Positions 1 to 7,984 of a DNA stretch of 44,022 nt are shown here, piece by piece. Position numbers and translations under genes: made by a program. Source of the stretch: Chryseosolibacter sp964438975 (lineage in GTDB: Bacteria; Bacteroidota; Bacteroidia; Cytophagales; Cyclobacteriaceae); assembly GCA_964438975.1 (NCBI GenBank), contig CAYTMU010000033.1:1-44022 (forward strand), given 5' to 3'. Below the pieces are notes generated by a model that saw nothing but the letters and a program-made list of their open reading frames with translations, ran no database searches and was not told where the DNA came from. Numbering within the stretch: position 1 is the first letter of the stretch; each line of letters begins with the position of its first letter.

Positions 1-282
1 GCCGGTCTGATCCGGATAGAGGCCGGTGAGCATGCTTGCCCGCGATGGACCGCATAGCGGAAAGTTCGAGAAGGCGCTTTCGAATAGCATTCCCTCCTGC
101 GCAAGGCGGTCGATATTAGGCGTCTTTACCAGGTAATGCCCATATGACCCTATGTTGCAGTTCAGATCATCGGCAATAATGAACAGTACATTTTTCTGCT
201 GAGCGAGTGCGCAGCTACTGACTGCTGACACGGCCAGGACCAGCCAGATGCGGCAACACGTGATTGCGATCGTTCTTGACAT
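1..282 (-). CDS. Sulfatase (formylglycine-dependent), N-terminal part only
   Basis: The first 94 residues of a type I sulfatase, cut by the left edge of the window; it would hydrolyse sulfate esters on a glycan outside the cytoplasm. Residues 31-39 read NVLFIIADD, the metal-binding start of the family, and the stretch CGPSRASMLTG begins at Cys77, the residue converted to formylglycine in Cys-type sulfatases. The N-terminus is hydrophobic and ends in VSSC then ALAQ, so export is expected, either as a lipoprotein (Cys24) or by cleavage after ALA. It starts 7 bases after the stop of the upstream glycosidase gene and so is the eighth visible gene of the leftward operon. The substrate cannot be inferred from this portion; the overall look is of an iduronate-sulfatase-like S1 enzyme. 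Confidence 0.9.
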   Translation of the reverse strand, partial: MSRTIAITCCRIWLVLAVSAVSSCALAQQKNVLFIIADDLNCNIGSYGHYLVKTPNIDRLAQEGMLFESAFSNFPLCGPSRASMLTGLYPDQTG

Positions 283-289
283 ATTCAGG

Positions 290-1966
290 TTACTGTTGAG
301 ATACTAGTTTAAAATGCGTCAGTGCTGCCCTCGAATCAGGTACTGCGAATTTGTATTCACCCTGGGCGGATTCGTCGAGAACTTTGGCGGTCTTCTTAAT
401 CATGTCGTATTGAACGACGTGCCATTTCCCCTTTGGGAGGAATGCGAGGATGCCGGTTTTCGCCTTATTTGATCCATAGACATATTCCTGGCCGGGCCAT
501 GCCATCACCCTGCTTTCACGGTCCATTTCAAAGAACATCGAGCTTCTCGTTCCGCTGATACCCTTTTTATAGGTTGCCTGGGTGTACCAAGCCGGCTGCA
601 TTTTCCAGAATGTGATATTCTCGTCGATGACTTTGCGCATCCACTGAAGATTATCCGCCGCGAGATGTTCCGTCGGATCGAAGTTGCCGTGGAAATAATG
701 ACCTCGTTTACTACCCGGTTTGTGACCGACGGACCCGTAGCCTGCCCCAAGAAACGCACCGAGTTGTCCTTCGATCAGGTCTCCCTCGTTGAAGTTGTCG
801 CCTGCTCCCTCATAACCCAGTTCATCGTTAATCACCGGCTTTTTGTTTCCGATCCAGTAGTTGAGGAGGTTGTAGTCGGCAGCAGTGAACAAGTGTTTGA
901 TCTTATTCTGTATGATGATGTGATCGTTCCAGTTTGGAATGATGTTGAGGCCTTCCTTCCAGTTGCCCTGGTCACCGTGCACACTCACCGGAGTGGGGTA
1001 GGGTAGAAATTTTTTCAGTGTACTTCCTATCAGTGCGATCTTGTCCGCGCCATACCGGGGTTTCTTGATATCAAACTCATTTGATATACAGAGCCACACG
1101 TTGGGATAACTACCATACCGCGCTGCGATATATCGGAGGTAAGGTGTATAGTCACCGTTGTTGCCCCGGGCTTCCAGCATGTTGCGCGATTCCTCCGTGT
1201 CCGGGCCGTTCATGATGATGTCAGCGATCAGGTCGTGTTCATTAGCCTTTTGGACAGCGAGATCAACACGTTTCTGGAACCACCCTGGATTCGGACGATG
1301 AGCATACATTCCGTTGTTACTGGGTTTGCCTTCGTCGTCAATGAATGGGCGGTCCTCCGGATGTGGATAGGTGTTTCCGGTAATACCAAACCGGATCTTA
1401 TTGAAGAACGCGGAGTTTCTTTCAACATCCTGCGTGATGGTACCCCCCGTGGGCTTACCCTGAAATGTTTCCGACAGGAAACTATACATCGTATTACCGA
1501 GGATATAAGGATGACTCCCGTCGGATCGTTTGAACCAACGGTTTTGTGTTGCCGCATCAACCAGCCAGAAGCCACGATGTTTTGATTGAGAACAGATGAT
1601 CTCGTGGCCCACGTGCTGTCCCGCGAGTTCCGGGTCCGTTGACCGGGTGTTTACCAGGGTCCATTTGCCGGGGAGTGTAGGGCAGAACCGCACTTTAAAG
1701 ATATTCCCCTTCGCGTCCCCCTTTCCGTCGCCGTCGAAGAAGCCGTATACGTTCAGGGTGGTGCCGCCTTCGTGCTGCCACGTCGACACCAACTCGACAT
1801 CCCGCACCGGGTTATCCGTAACTTGATACTCCGATCCGTCGAACCGGAGTTCATATACATCGAATTGCGAGACTGGCGTCTGCGCGAATGACTGAACGAC
1901 CAGGAACAGGCAACATATTATCAGCGATACCAGTTTCAGGTGATATGTTCTCGATACTTCTTCCAT
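290..1966 (-). CDS. Secreted glycoside hydrolase, DUF5060 plus DUF4038 (apiosidase-like)
   Basis: A 558-residue exported enzyme. A signal peptide ends near SFAQ (residues 26-29). A beta-sandwich resembling DUF5060 covers about residues 33-125 (ELRFDGSEYQVTDNPVRDVE), and a TIM barrel resembling DUF4038 follows from about 130 (GFWLVDAATQNRWF, then DGSHPYILGNT). The barrel has clan GH-A style acids: Asn296-Glu297 in WLCISNEFD is the likely acid/base, and Glu382 in PVINDELGYEG is the likely nucleophile. A small C-terminal beta domain follows from about 500. DUF4038 includes the GH140 apiosidases that act on rhamnogalacturonan II, but related proteins have other or unknown substrates, so apiosidase is only a possibility. 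The gene lies 23 bases after the racemase-like gene and 7 bases before the sulfatase, in a sugar-catabolic operon. Confidence 0.85.
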   Translation of the reverse strand: MEEVSRTYHLKLVSLIICCLFLVVQSFAQTPVSQFDVYELRFDGSEYQVTDNPVRDVELVSTWQHEGGTTLNVYGFFDGDGKGDAKGNIFKVRFCPTLPGKWTLVNTRSTDPELAGQHVGHEIICSQSKHRGFWLVDAATQNRWFKRSDGSHPYILGNTMYSFLSETFQGKPTGGTITQDVERNSAFFNKIRFGITGNTYPHPEDRPFIDDEGKPSNNGMYAHRPNPGWFQKRVDLAVQKANEHDLIADIIMNGPDTEESRNMLEARGNNGDYTPYLRYIAARYGSYPNVWLCISNEFDIKKPRYGADKIALIGSTLKKFLPYPTPVSVHGDQGNWKEGLNIIPNWNDHIIIQNKIKHLFTAADYNLLNYWIGNKKPVINDELGYEGAGDNFNEGDLIEGQLGAFLGAGYGSVGHKPGSKRGHYFHGNFDPTEHLAADNLQWMRKVIDENITFWKMQPAWYTQATYKKGISGTRSSMFFEMDRESRVMAWPGQEYVYGSNKAKTGILAFLPKGKWHVVQYDMIKKTAKVLDESAQGEYKFAVPDSRAALTHFKLVSQQ

Positions 1967-1989
1967 TGTACTGATTTGGTTGAATGTGA

Positions 1990-2799
1990 TTATTTTTTCC
2001 TTAAGATCTCACCTGCTTTTCTGAATCCTGTCTCCCCGCTGTTCAGCACCGGGACGCCGAAGTCTTTGACCGGATCGGGATGCGAGAATGCGAACACGCT
2101 CATACTCAGTTGGGCCAACACCACGATATCGACGTGTTGTTTTTCAAGCGTGCGCCGTATGGCTTGCTCGATAACCTGGTTGTGGCCTTCGATATCTCCG
2201 TTGCCGAGTTTATGAAATGCGTCTTCCACGGTAACGCCGACGAAATCAACGTCCTTGCGCATCTTTTCAGCCGTTTCTCTCAACAGATCCTGTGTGCTTT
2301 GAACAGTCGGCCCGTGTGTCGCGACCACCATGATCTTGCCATTGGTGTTGACCGCCTCTTCCATCATCGCCTCATCGATCTGGATCACCGGTATGTTGAA
2401 CTCCTTCATGCGGTTACTCACTTGAGAAAAGGCACGGTTCATCGTCGAGCATGAGATCAGGAGAGCGTCTACCTTCTGCAGTTTGAACAGATCGACAGCG
2501 TAGTTGCAGAAGAGGTCGATGTTGATCTGCGGGGGACATGCGTCACCGCGGTAGTGCGCTTCCATGAAATTCAGTTGAACGCCTTCATTCCCCGCGTTGA
2601 TGATCTTGACACCCGGCAGGATTTTTTTGCCGAAGTATGTCGACCACAAACTCACCCAGGAGGATCCGTTGACCACCCCGAGTTTTTTTCCGACCAGGTC
2701 GGGTTCACCTTCCTCAATGGGTTCAATAACGGGAACGCCTGTCAGCTTCATGTAGTCGCTGAAGAGGCGTTTGGCATCTACATCTTTGAATCCACTCAT
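1990..2799 (-). CDS. Asp/Glu racemase superfamily protein with one catalytic Cys
   Basis: Cytosolic protein of 269 residues from the chosen start. I chose the ATG at 2799 because AGAAGGAA lies just upstream and the start falls 10 bases after the stop of the transporter gene; an upstream in-frame ATG at 2826 would overlap that gene. The protein has the two-lobed Asp/Glu/hydantoin racemase pattern. The first catalytic Cys is kept (ISCSTMN, Cys117). At the second site, usually GCT, it has AQL (VVLAQLSMS, Gln230 by my alignment). Known family members with a single Cys include arylmalonate decarboxylase, so a racemase function is doubtful; decarboxylation, isomerisation or epimerisation of an acid intermediate is possible. 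Its operon partners are a sugar-acid kinase, a transketolase and a transporter, which points to sugar metabolism rather than cell-wall D-glutamate supply. Confidence 0.85.
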   Translation of the reverse strand: MSGFKDVDAKRLFSDYMKLTGVPVIEPIEEGEPDLVGKKLGVVNGSSWVSLWSTYFGKKILPGVKIINAGNEGVQLNFMEAHYRGDACPPQINIDLFCNYAVDLFKLQKVDALLISCSTMNRAFSQVSNRMKEFNIPVIQIDEAMMEEAVNTNGKIMVVATHGPTVQSTQDLLRETAEKMRKDVDFVGVTVEDAFHKLGNGDIEGHNQVIEQAIRRTLEKQHVDIVVLAQLSMSVFAFSHPDPVKDFGVPVLNSGETGFRKAGEILRKK

Positions 2800-2809
2800 T
2801 TCCTTCTGT

Positions 2810-4087
2810 TTATTGTTCCGGTTCATTTTTTTTTAATGCGTTTTCTTCTGCGACCCGGAACCACTTCGTGTTGACAAAGAATGTTGCCGCGATAGCAGCC
2901 AGGGTGACAAACGCAATGAGCAGTGAGAATACGGTTTGATAGCTCCGTGAAGTATCCGATAATGCACCGATATTCCTGATCACAAAGGCGGTGAACATCA
3001 TCTCGACAAAGCCGACAATTGCGGCGACCGCAGCGACCTGGTTGAGCACAACGTCCTGCTTGAACGCATGCTGGTTTGCGAGAAATACGCCGATGCCCAG
3101 GGTAAAGGCGGAGAATGCGATAACGATCGAGGTAATTTCCTGCAATGCGGGTACTAGCAGGATTGCAAGAATGAGGCAGTAGCCGGCCAGGATCACTATT
3201 TTTCGCGATTTCAGGATCGATGCTCCGGAGCGATAGAGTTTCAATACCGCGTACCCTCCGATCCACAGGCCGACGTCCAGCATCAGGTAGATGACCATCA
3301 GGTAGTTCGCGAGGCGCTGATCATAGGCGATATCGAGTACATCCGTGAAGTATGTCGGTAGCCATTGCGTTGAAAAGTACAGGCAGGGGATCAACCCGAT
3401 CCCCATCGCGGCGACGATCCACGTACCGGGACTTCTAACCACCTCCAGCGGATTGCCCACCTTCGCTAATGCTCCGGCGGGTCGCGGCCCGGCCGTTCCC
3501 GACTCGGTGACCGGTTCGTTTCGATAGACCAGGAGCCAGGGCACGAGCCAAAGAATGCCGAGCATGCCGGCGAGGATAAAAGCCATCCTCCAGTCGTAGT
3601 TGTTGGAGAAGAAGATCACCATCTTCGGCGCCAGCAGCGTCGCGATAAAGGCTCCGCTTCCGAAGATACCTGTCGCGAGAGAACGTTCACTGCGCGGGAA
3701 GGTCCGTGCGATGATCATGATACCAATGGGAAAGTTAACAGCTTCCCATATTCCCAACAGGTATCTCAGCCAGAGGATTGTTTCGTAGTTCCGGGCGAAT
3801 CCCACGAGTATTGTGCTGAGAGACCAGCCGATCACCATCACCGGAAAGAACAAGCGAATATTCTTTACCCGGTCGGTGATGAAACCGATGAACAGGTGAG
3901 CCGCCGCATAGGTGAAGAGAAAAGCAGAGAGCAGGTTCCCGCGTTGGACATTGCTCAATCCCAGTTCTTCTGCGATCGGAGTAATGGCGATACCCAACGT
4001 CTGGCGGTCGAGATAGTTCAGAAAGGTTGCCAGGAAGAGACATCCCAACAGAAACCAGCGCCAGTTCTTCTTATACCACTGTTGCAT
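2810..4087 (-). CDS. MFS transporter, anion:cation symporter (hexuronate-type) family
   Basis: A 425-residue inner-membrane transporter with about 12 hydrophobic segments. The N-terminus (LGCLFLATFLNYLDRQTLG) is typical of the ACS family, which includes ExuT hexuronate, GudP glucarate and related sugar-acid carriers. A cytoplasmic loop with RPAGALAKVGNPLE separates the two six-helix halves. It lies 11 bases after the transketolase C-subunit gene and 10 bases before the racemase-like gene, so it is co-transcribed with a sugar-acid-type kinase. Family membership and context together predict import of an acidic or branched sugar released outside the cytoplasm by the glycosidase and sulfatase of the same operon. 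The exact substrate is unknown. Confidence 0.9.
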   Translation of the reverse strand: MQQWYKKNWRWFLLGCLFLATFLNYLDRQTLGIAITPIAEELGLSNVQRGNLLSAFLFTYAAAHLFIGFITDRVKNIRLFFPVMVIGWSLSTILVGFARNYETILWLRYLLGIWEAVNFPIGIMIIARTFPRSERSLATGIFGSGAFIATLLAPKMVIFFSNNYDWRMAFILAGMLGILWLVPWLLVYRNEPVTESGTAGPRPAGALAKVGNPLEVVRSPGTWIVAAMGIGLIPCLYFSTQWLPTYFTDVLDIAYDQRLANYLMVIYLMLDVGLWIGGYAVLKLYRSGASILKSRKIVILAGYCLILAILLVPALQEITSIVIAFSAFTLGIGVFLANQHAFKQDVVLNQVAAVAAIVGFVEMMFTAFVIRNIGALSDTSRSYQTVFSLLIAFVTLAAIAATFFVNTKWFRVAEENALKKNEPEQ

Positions 4088-4098
4088 AGCGGCTTCGT

Positions 4099-5067
4099 TT
4101 AGAGAAAGACCTTCGCTTTCTTACTGATCACGCTTTCCGCCGCTGCAATAATATCAGAAGGCTGCATGTTATAATGCGTGAACAGTTCTTCAATCCCTCC
4201 ACTTTCTATGAACTGATCCTTCACGCCGATTTTTTTCAGCGACACTGGATTATGCTCGCCCAATACAGTCAGTACGGCATCGCCAAATCCGCCGTTGACC
4301 GACGCGTTCTCAGCTGTAACCGCGCACTTCGTTTTCCGGGTAGATCGGATGATCAGATCACTGTCAATCGGTTTGATCGATGCGAGGTGTATCACTTCTG
4401 CGTCAATTCCTTTTTCACTCAGGGCTTTCGCCGCCCGAATGTTGTGGTGTGTCATGATACCCGTGCCGAACAATGTGACATCTGTTCCTTCTCGTATCAC
4501 CTGACCTTTACCCCATTCGAATGTGTGGCCCTCGCCGAACAACTCCGGCACAGCATACCGGGTAATGCGGAAGTAAACAGGACCGTTGTGCTCCGCTGCT
4601 GCTGTCATGACCGAGCTTAGTTCGCGGTTCGTTCCGGGATCGACGACCATCATGTTGGGCATTGCCCGCATGATGGCGATATCTTCGATACAGTTGTGCG
4701 ATCCCCCGGCGCGACTTGTAGGAATGCCGACGTAAGAACCCGGTATCTTGACGTTGAGTCCCGGGAAAGCGATTGATATCGCTATCTGGTCGAGTGCTCG
4801 TCTCGAGGCAAAGCATGCGAAGGTTGACGGCATGGGCATGAATCCTTCGAGGGCAAGTCCTGCAGCCATCCCAAATAGGTTTTGCTCCGCAATTCCTACC
4901 TGGTAGAACCGTTGCGGGAACCGGTTCTTAAACATGGTAGCTTTTGTCGAAGTGTGGAGATCGGCGTCAAGGAAGATCATCTTTTTATATTTCTCCCCGA
5001 GATCGACCAATGACTGCCCGAAAGCATCCCTCATTTCCGGTAACTCTGGTGCGTTATTCTCCGCCAT
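4099..5067 (-). CDS. Transketolase, C-terminal subunit (split enzyme)
   Basis: A 322-residue protein that supplies the pyrimidine-binding and C-terminal domains of a transketolase; the other half is encoded just upstream. GIAEQN (Glu61) carries the glutamate that activates thiamine diphosphate. The loop GSYVGIPTSRAGGSHNCIED is the usual half-site following the Pyr fold. The C-terminal domain starts near residue 190. The start overlaps the N-subunit gene by 14 bases, which suggests translational coupling and equal amounts of the two chains. Split transketolases in catabolic operons often act on special ketose phosphates (for example apulose 4-phosphate transketolase, AptA/AptB) rather than the pentose-phosphate substrates, and this setting fits such a role. 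That assignment is inference from context. Confidence 0.92.
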   Translation of the reverse strand: MAENNAPELPEMRDAFGQSLVDLGEKYKKMIFLDADLHTSTKATMFKNRFPQRFYQVGIAEQNLFGMAAGLALEGFMPMPSTFACFASRRALDQIAISIAFPGLNVKIPGSYVGIPTSRAGGSHNCIEDIAIMRAMPNMMVVDPGTNRELSSVMTAAAEHNGPVYFRITRYAVPELFGEGHTFEWGKGQVIREGTDVTLFGTGIMTHHNIRAAKALSEKGIDAEVIHLASIKPIDSDLIIRSTRKTKCAVTAENASVNGGFGDAVLTVLGEHNPVSLKKIGVKDQFIESGGIEELFTHYNMQPSDIIAAAESVISKKAKVFL

Positions 5068-5962
5068 AAAATGTTTCTTTAGAACTGTTGATATTCAGCC
5101 GGCTGTAGCCTTCTTCCTGGCGACCGTAGTTTCGCGAAACCTCCCGCAGCATCTGGTCGGCGACCGCCGGTGCCGGTGCATGTGTATGCCATTTGTAGTT
5201 GAACTCCGCGTCTTCAATTCCTTTCCCTTTGACGGTATGGCAAATGATCACATTGGGTTTCCCGTTGGCTGTGATCCATTTGGCGGTGTGTAGCGAACGA
5301 GCGAGTTCATACATGTTGTGACCATCCACTTCCTGAACGTTCCAGCCGAACGCTTTCCATTTATCGGCAAACGGTTCGATACTCATCATTTCCCACAACA
5401 TTCCCTTGGCCATTACTTTGTTGTAATCGACCAGGGCGATCAGGTTGTCGAGGTGATAGTGCGCTGCTGACATCGCGGCTTCCCAGACATTTCCTTCATT
5501 GCATTCGCCGTCGCCGAGGATACAGTACACGCGCGAACGCGGATTCTCCTTCTGCCGAAGTCCCAACGCCATTCCCACGCTCACAGACAAGCCCATTCCT
5601 AACGGCCCGCCGGACGCCTCTATTCCCGGCGTACTGTGTATGTGTGTATGTCCTTCAAGACCGCCAAGTTCGCAATACTTGTAAATATCCTCCCGCTTCA
5701 TGAACCCCGCTAACGCCAGCGCGGCGTATAGGCCGGGGGATCCATGTGCTTTCGACAGGATCAACCGGTCGCGGCTTTCCATGTTCGGGCGTGCGGGATC
5801 GAGCTTCATCTCGTGGAAGTAAAGAACAGATAATATCTCCGCCATGCTGAATGAACCTCCGATGTGACCCCATTGACTGTAGGCGATCATCTCAAGAGAC
5901 AGTCTCCTGATCTGATACGCCTGCTCCTCCAGCAATGCCAATTTGCTCTGATCAATCTTCAT
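5054..5962 (-). CDS. Transketolase, N-terminal subunit (split enzyme)
   Basis: A 302-residue protein carrying the thiamine-diphosphate and metal-binding domain. Residues 150-157 read GDGECNEG, and Asn181 lies about 30 residues later (ALVDYNKVMAKG), matching the GDG-X(n)-N cofactor motif. His73 in SKAHGSPG and GHTHIHSTPGIEASGGPLG near residue 104 are the usual active-site segments, including the GxLG turn. The start overlaps the stop of the GntR gene by 4 bases (ATGA), and its stop overlaps the C-subunit start by 14 bases. It forms a complete transketolase with the next gene, transferring a two-carbon unit between sugar phosphates. Its position between a sugar-acid kinase and a transporter argues for a dedicated catabolic enzyme rather than the housekeeping one. 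Confidence 0.93.
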   Translation of the reverse strand: MKIDQSKLALLEEQAYQIRRLSLEMIAYSQWGHIGGSFSMAEILSVLYFHEMKLDPARPNMESRDRLILSKAHGSPGLYAALALAGFMKREDIYKYCELGGLEGHTHIHSTPGIEASGGPLGMGLSVSVGMALGLRQKENPRSRVYCILGDGECNEGNVWEAAMSAAHYHLDNLIALVDYNKVMAKGMLWEMMSIEPFADKWKAFGWNVQEVDGHNMYELARSLHTAKWITANGKPNVIICHTVKGKGIEDAEFNYKWHTHAPAPAVADQMLREVSRNYGRQEEGYSRLNINSSKETFYGGE

Positions 5963-6627
5963 TGTTGAAATGTTTTCATTAAGCTGATCAACACTTGTTT
6001 CAGGTTGTCCAGGTGATCCTGCATTTTTTTCATCGCTGTCGAACGGTCTCTGTGGATGATCGCTTCAGCAATTTTTGTATGTTCCTCCACCGCCGTTTCG
6101 ATCCGACCTTCAATAACAGAGAGCCCTACTTTCAGGCGGTGCCATTGAAGGTTGAGTCGCTTTCGGATCCCTTCCGCTCGTTTGTTACCTGTGATCTTAA
6201 ATATCAGGTCGTGGAATTCGTTGTCGTACTTGAGCCAATTATTGAGGAACTCCTGTCGGGACAGATCTTGGGCGGCGAGTAGAGCTTTCATGTTCAATAC
6301 GATGTTAGACAGTGTATCGATCTCCGTGTCGTTTATCAACTCCGCGGCGCGCGCGGCGAGGTGACCCTCGATCGCGATCTTGAGTTCGAATATTTCTTCG
6401 ATGTCGTTGGTTGTGAGAAAGCAAACTCGCTTCGTCCGATTCTCCGTCTGGATAAGGCCTTCCATTTCCAGTCTTCCGAGTGCTTCCCGCACCGGTGTGC
6501 GCCCGAGATTGAAACGCTCCGCGAGCGATACTTCGGTCACGACTTCTCCCGGCTTCAAGTCTTTGTTCAGTATTCCCTGGAGGATCAGGTCATAAGCGAC
6601 CGCGACAGAGTTCTTAGTTTTTATCAT
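5959..6627 (-). CDS. GntR-family transcriptional regulator, FCD (FadR/VanR) type
   Basis: A 222-residue DNA-binding regulator from the chosen start. I chose the ATG at 6627, which has AGGA just upstream and overlaps the kinase gene by 14 bases; an upstream ATG at 6669 would overlap by 56. Residues 1-70 form a winged helix (LAERFNLGRTPVREALGRLE is the recognition region). The rest is an all-helical FCD effector domain with the likely metal ligands in YDNEFHDLIFKITGN and in EEHTKIAEAI. Proteins of this type usually repress their own operon until a sugar acid binds. The perfect palindrome at 7965-7976 ahead of the operon has the GTATAC core seen at many GntR/FCD sites and is the likely target. 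The ligand is unknown but is probably an intermediate of this pathway. Confidence 0.92.
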   Translation of the reverse strand: MIKTKNSVAVAYDLILQGILNKDLKPGEVVTEVSLAERFNLGRTPVREALGRLEMEGLIQTENRTKRVCFLTTNDIEEIFELKIAIEGHLAARAAELINDTEIDTLSNIVLNMKALLAAQDLSRQEFLNNWLKYDNEFHDLIFKITGNKRAEGIRKRLNLQWHRLKVGLSVIEGRIETAVEEHTKIAEAIIHRDRSTAMKKMQDHLDNLKQVLISLMKTFQQ

Positions 6628-7924
6628 ATCCTGATAGTTTCTGGTAAGCGTCAAACAAAGCGGTTTCACCGCCTACATTTCCGGGAAATACTACGTAATC
6701 GATCGCCGGGAATGCACCGTCGTACAATTGCCATACTGGAACACCTGCCAGGAGTTGACCCAGGACCCGTGCACGTGTCACTCCGAGCCCCTGGGCTGCA
6801 ACGTCGTGGCTGGTGATCCCTCCCTTGGCGATAATGAACCCGGGAGCGACCTCTATGTCTGAGACGATGTCGGAGAGAAACCTAGCCACTCTTGCGTGGA
6901 CATCGACGTTGGACTCATTATCAATTATGTTCCAGTGATCACGTTCTGTATAGACGACGACTGAACCGCTGCCTTTTTTCAATGCTGTATTCAGGGATTG
7001 TGAGATCTCTGATCGATAATCCGGGCGCGTCATCAACGCATCGATACTGATTTCGATAGTGGTCAGATGCGGCGCGTTCGCCAGCAGATAGTTGAGTTGC
7101 TCAGTGGTCTTCCGGACATAGGAGCCCACGACAACCAGGCCATTATCATCCGTGTGCGCCGGAGTGTACAGCGGACGGTTCTCGATATCCAATCGCGTCT
7201 TGACCAGCGAAGCGGCGGACCGGTACAAGTACTGCTTGCCCGATGCCTCCAGTGCAGAGATCGCGGTGATCAATGTTTCGAGTTCGCGATAGTTTTCCGC
7301 GTTGAGAACGACGTATGTCCCGGTACTTGCACTCGCTAGTGCGGGAAGTTCCGCCCGGCCATGGGTGTAAACGACGTCGATAGGGGAGACCGAGAGAACA
7401 TCTTTTGATTTGACAGCTCCCTTCGTTTTCTCCTCGATCCATTCGGGGAGATAGGCCGATTTGTACGCGAAGTCCGGGTCGTTGGCAAATTCTGTCTCAT
7501 TGACCGGAATCCAGGTGTCGCGTTGCTGTATGTAATGAGTGGCGCCACGGGTGATTCGCGCCCCTTCAAAGAAAACTGGTGCGACAATGATGCCATCAAA
7601 GATGCCAAATGCGGCAGTGATACCCTCGATCTCTGCTCTGAAATGCCCGCGTAACGTGGAATCGCTACGGCTGATAACCCGCACTTGGCTGCCGGATCTC
7701 TTCAAAATATCCGCGACGCCCTCGTTTACGCGTCGCGCCTGCTCGGGCGCCATGCTTCTCGAATTCGTGAGAATGAAGAAGTGATCCCCTGTCGCAACGG
7801 CGTCACGGATAGTTTCCTCCTCCCAGGTGAGAAGTACATCGACACCATGTATGGTCTGACACCCGGTCGGATCGTCATCGATAACCACGTAAATCGGCTT
7901 ATTATGAGAGTTTTCTATCCGCAA
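6614..7924 (-). CDS. Four-carbon acid sugar kinase family protein (DUF1537)
   Basis: A 436-residue ATP-dependent kinase. The N-terminal domain has IDDDPTGCQTIHG (Asp16-18) and ISRSDSTLRGHF, the sugar-binding signatures of DUF1537; the C-terminal nucleotide-binding domain has AKGGITSHDVAAQGLG. Characterised relatives are OtnK/DtnK kinases for tetronates (threonate, erythronate, 3-oxo-tetronate) and OiaK, which phosphorylates 3-oxo-isoapionate in apionate breakdown. None of the usual tetronate partners (PdxA2 dehydrogenase, OtnC aldolase) is present; a split transketolase follows instead. This is the first gene of the leftward operon, with a -7 box 27 bases upstream and a candidate GntR operator behind it. 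The kinase step is well supported, but the substrate is not. Confidence 0.9.
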   Translation of the reverse strand: MRIENSHNKPIYVVIDDDPTGCQTIHGVDVLLTWEEETIRDAVATGDHFFILTNSRSMAPEQARRVNEGVADILKRSGSQVRVISRSDSTLRGHFRAEIEGITAAFGIFDGIIVAPVFFEGARITRGATHYIQQRDTWIPVNETEFANDPDFAYKSAYLPEWIEEKTKGAVKSKDVLSVSPIDVVYTHGRAELPALASASTGTYVVLNAENYRELETLITAISALEASGKQYLYRSAASLVKTRLDIENRPLYTPAHTDDNGLVVVGSYVRKTTEQLNYLLANAPHLTTIEISIDALMTRPDYRSEISQSLNTALKKGSGSVVVYTERDHWNIIDNESNVDVHARVARFLSDIVSDIEVAPGFIIAKGGITSHDVAAQGLGVTRARVLGQLLAGVPVWQLYDGAFPAIDYVVFPGNVGGETALFDAYQKLSGYDKN

Positions 7925-7950
7925 TTTTCAAACGGTCGGTCTGTTGGATG

Positions 7951-7958
7951 CAAATATA
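7951..7958 (-). promoter_or_regulatory. Bacteroidota -7 box for the sugar-acid operon
   Basis: Read on the minus strand this is TATATTTG, a perfect TAnnTTTG element, 26 bases from the kinase start codon at 7924. A TTG lies only 14 bases further upstream, inside the palindrome, which is shorter than the usual -33 spacing, so the -33 element is uncertain. Confidence 0.5.
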
Positions 7959-7964
7959 TAGTTT

Positions 7965-7976
7965 ATTGTATACAAT
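7965..7976. promoter_or_regulatory. Candidate GntR operator, perfect palindrome
   Basis: ATTGTATACAAT is its own reverse complement over 12 bases. It sits in the only intergenic region of the operon, immediately upstream of the -7 box of the kinase gene and upstream of the remnant and the 829-residue lipoprotein gene on the other strand. A GTATAC core is common at binding sites of GntR/FCD regulators, and the second gene of the operon encodes one. Binding here would block RNA polymerase. Whether it also controls the rightward lipoprotein gene cannot be told. Confidence 0.6.
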
Positions 7977-7984
7977 TATGTTGA

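Noticed and set aside
1228..1585. Pair of about 115-residue frames inside the glycosidase gene
   Set aside because: Both lie in other frames of a gene with complete family motifs; shadows.
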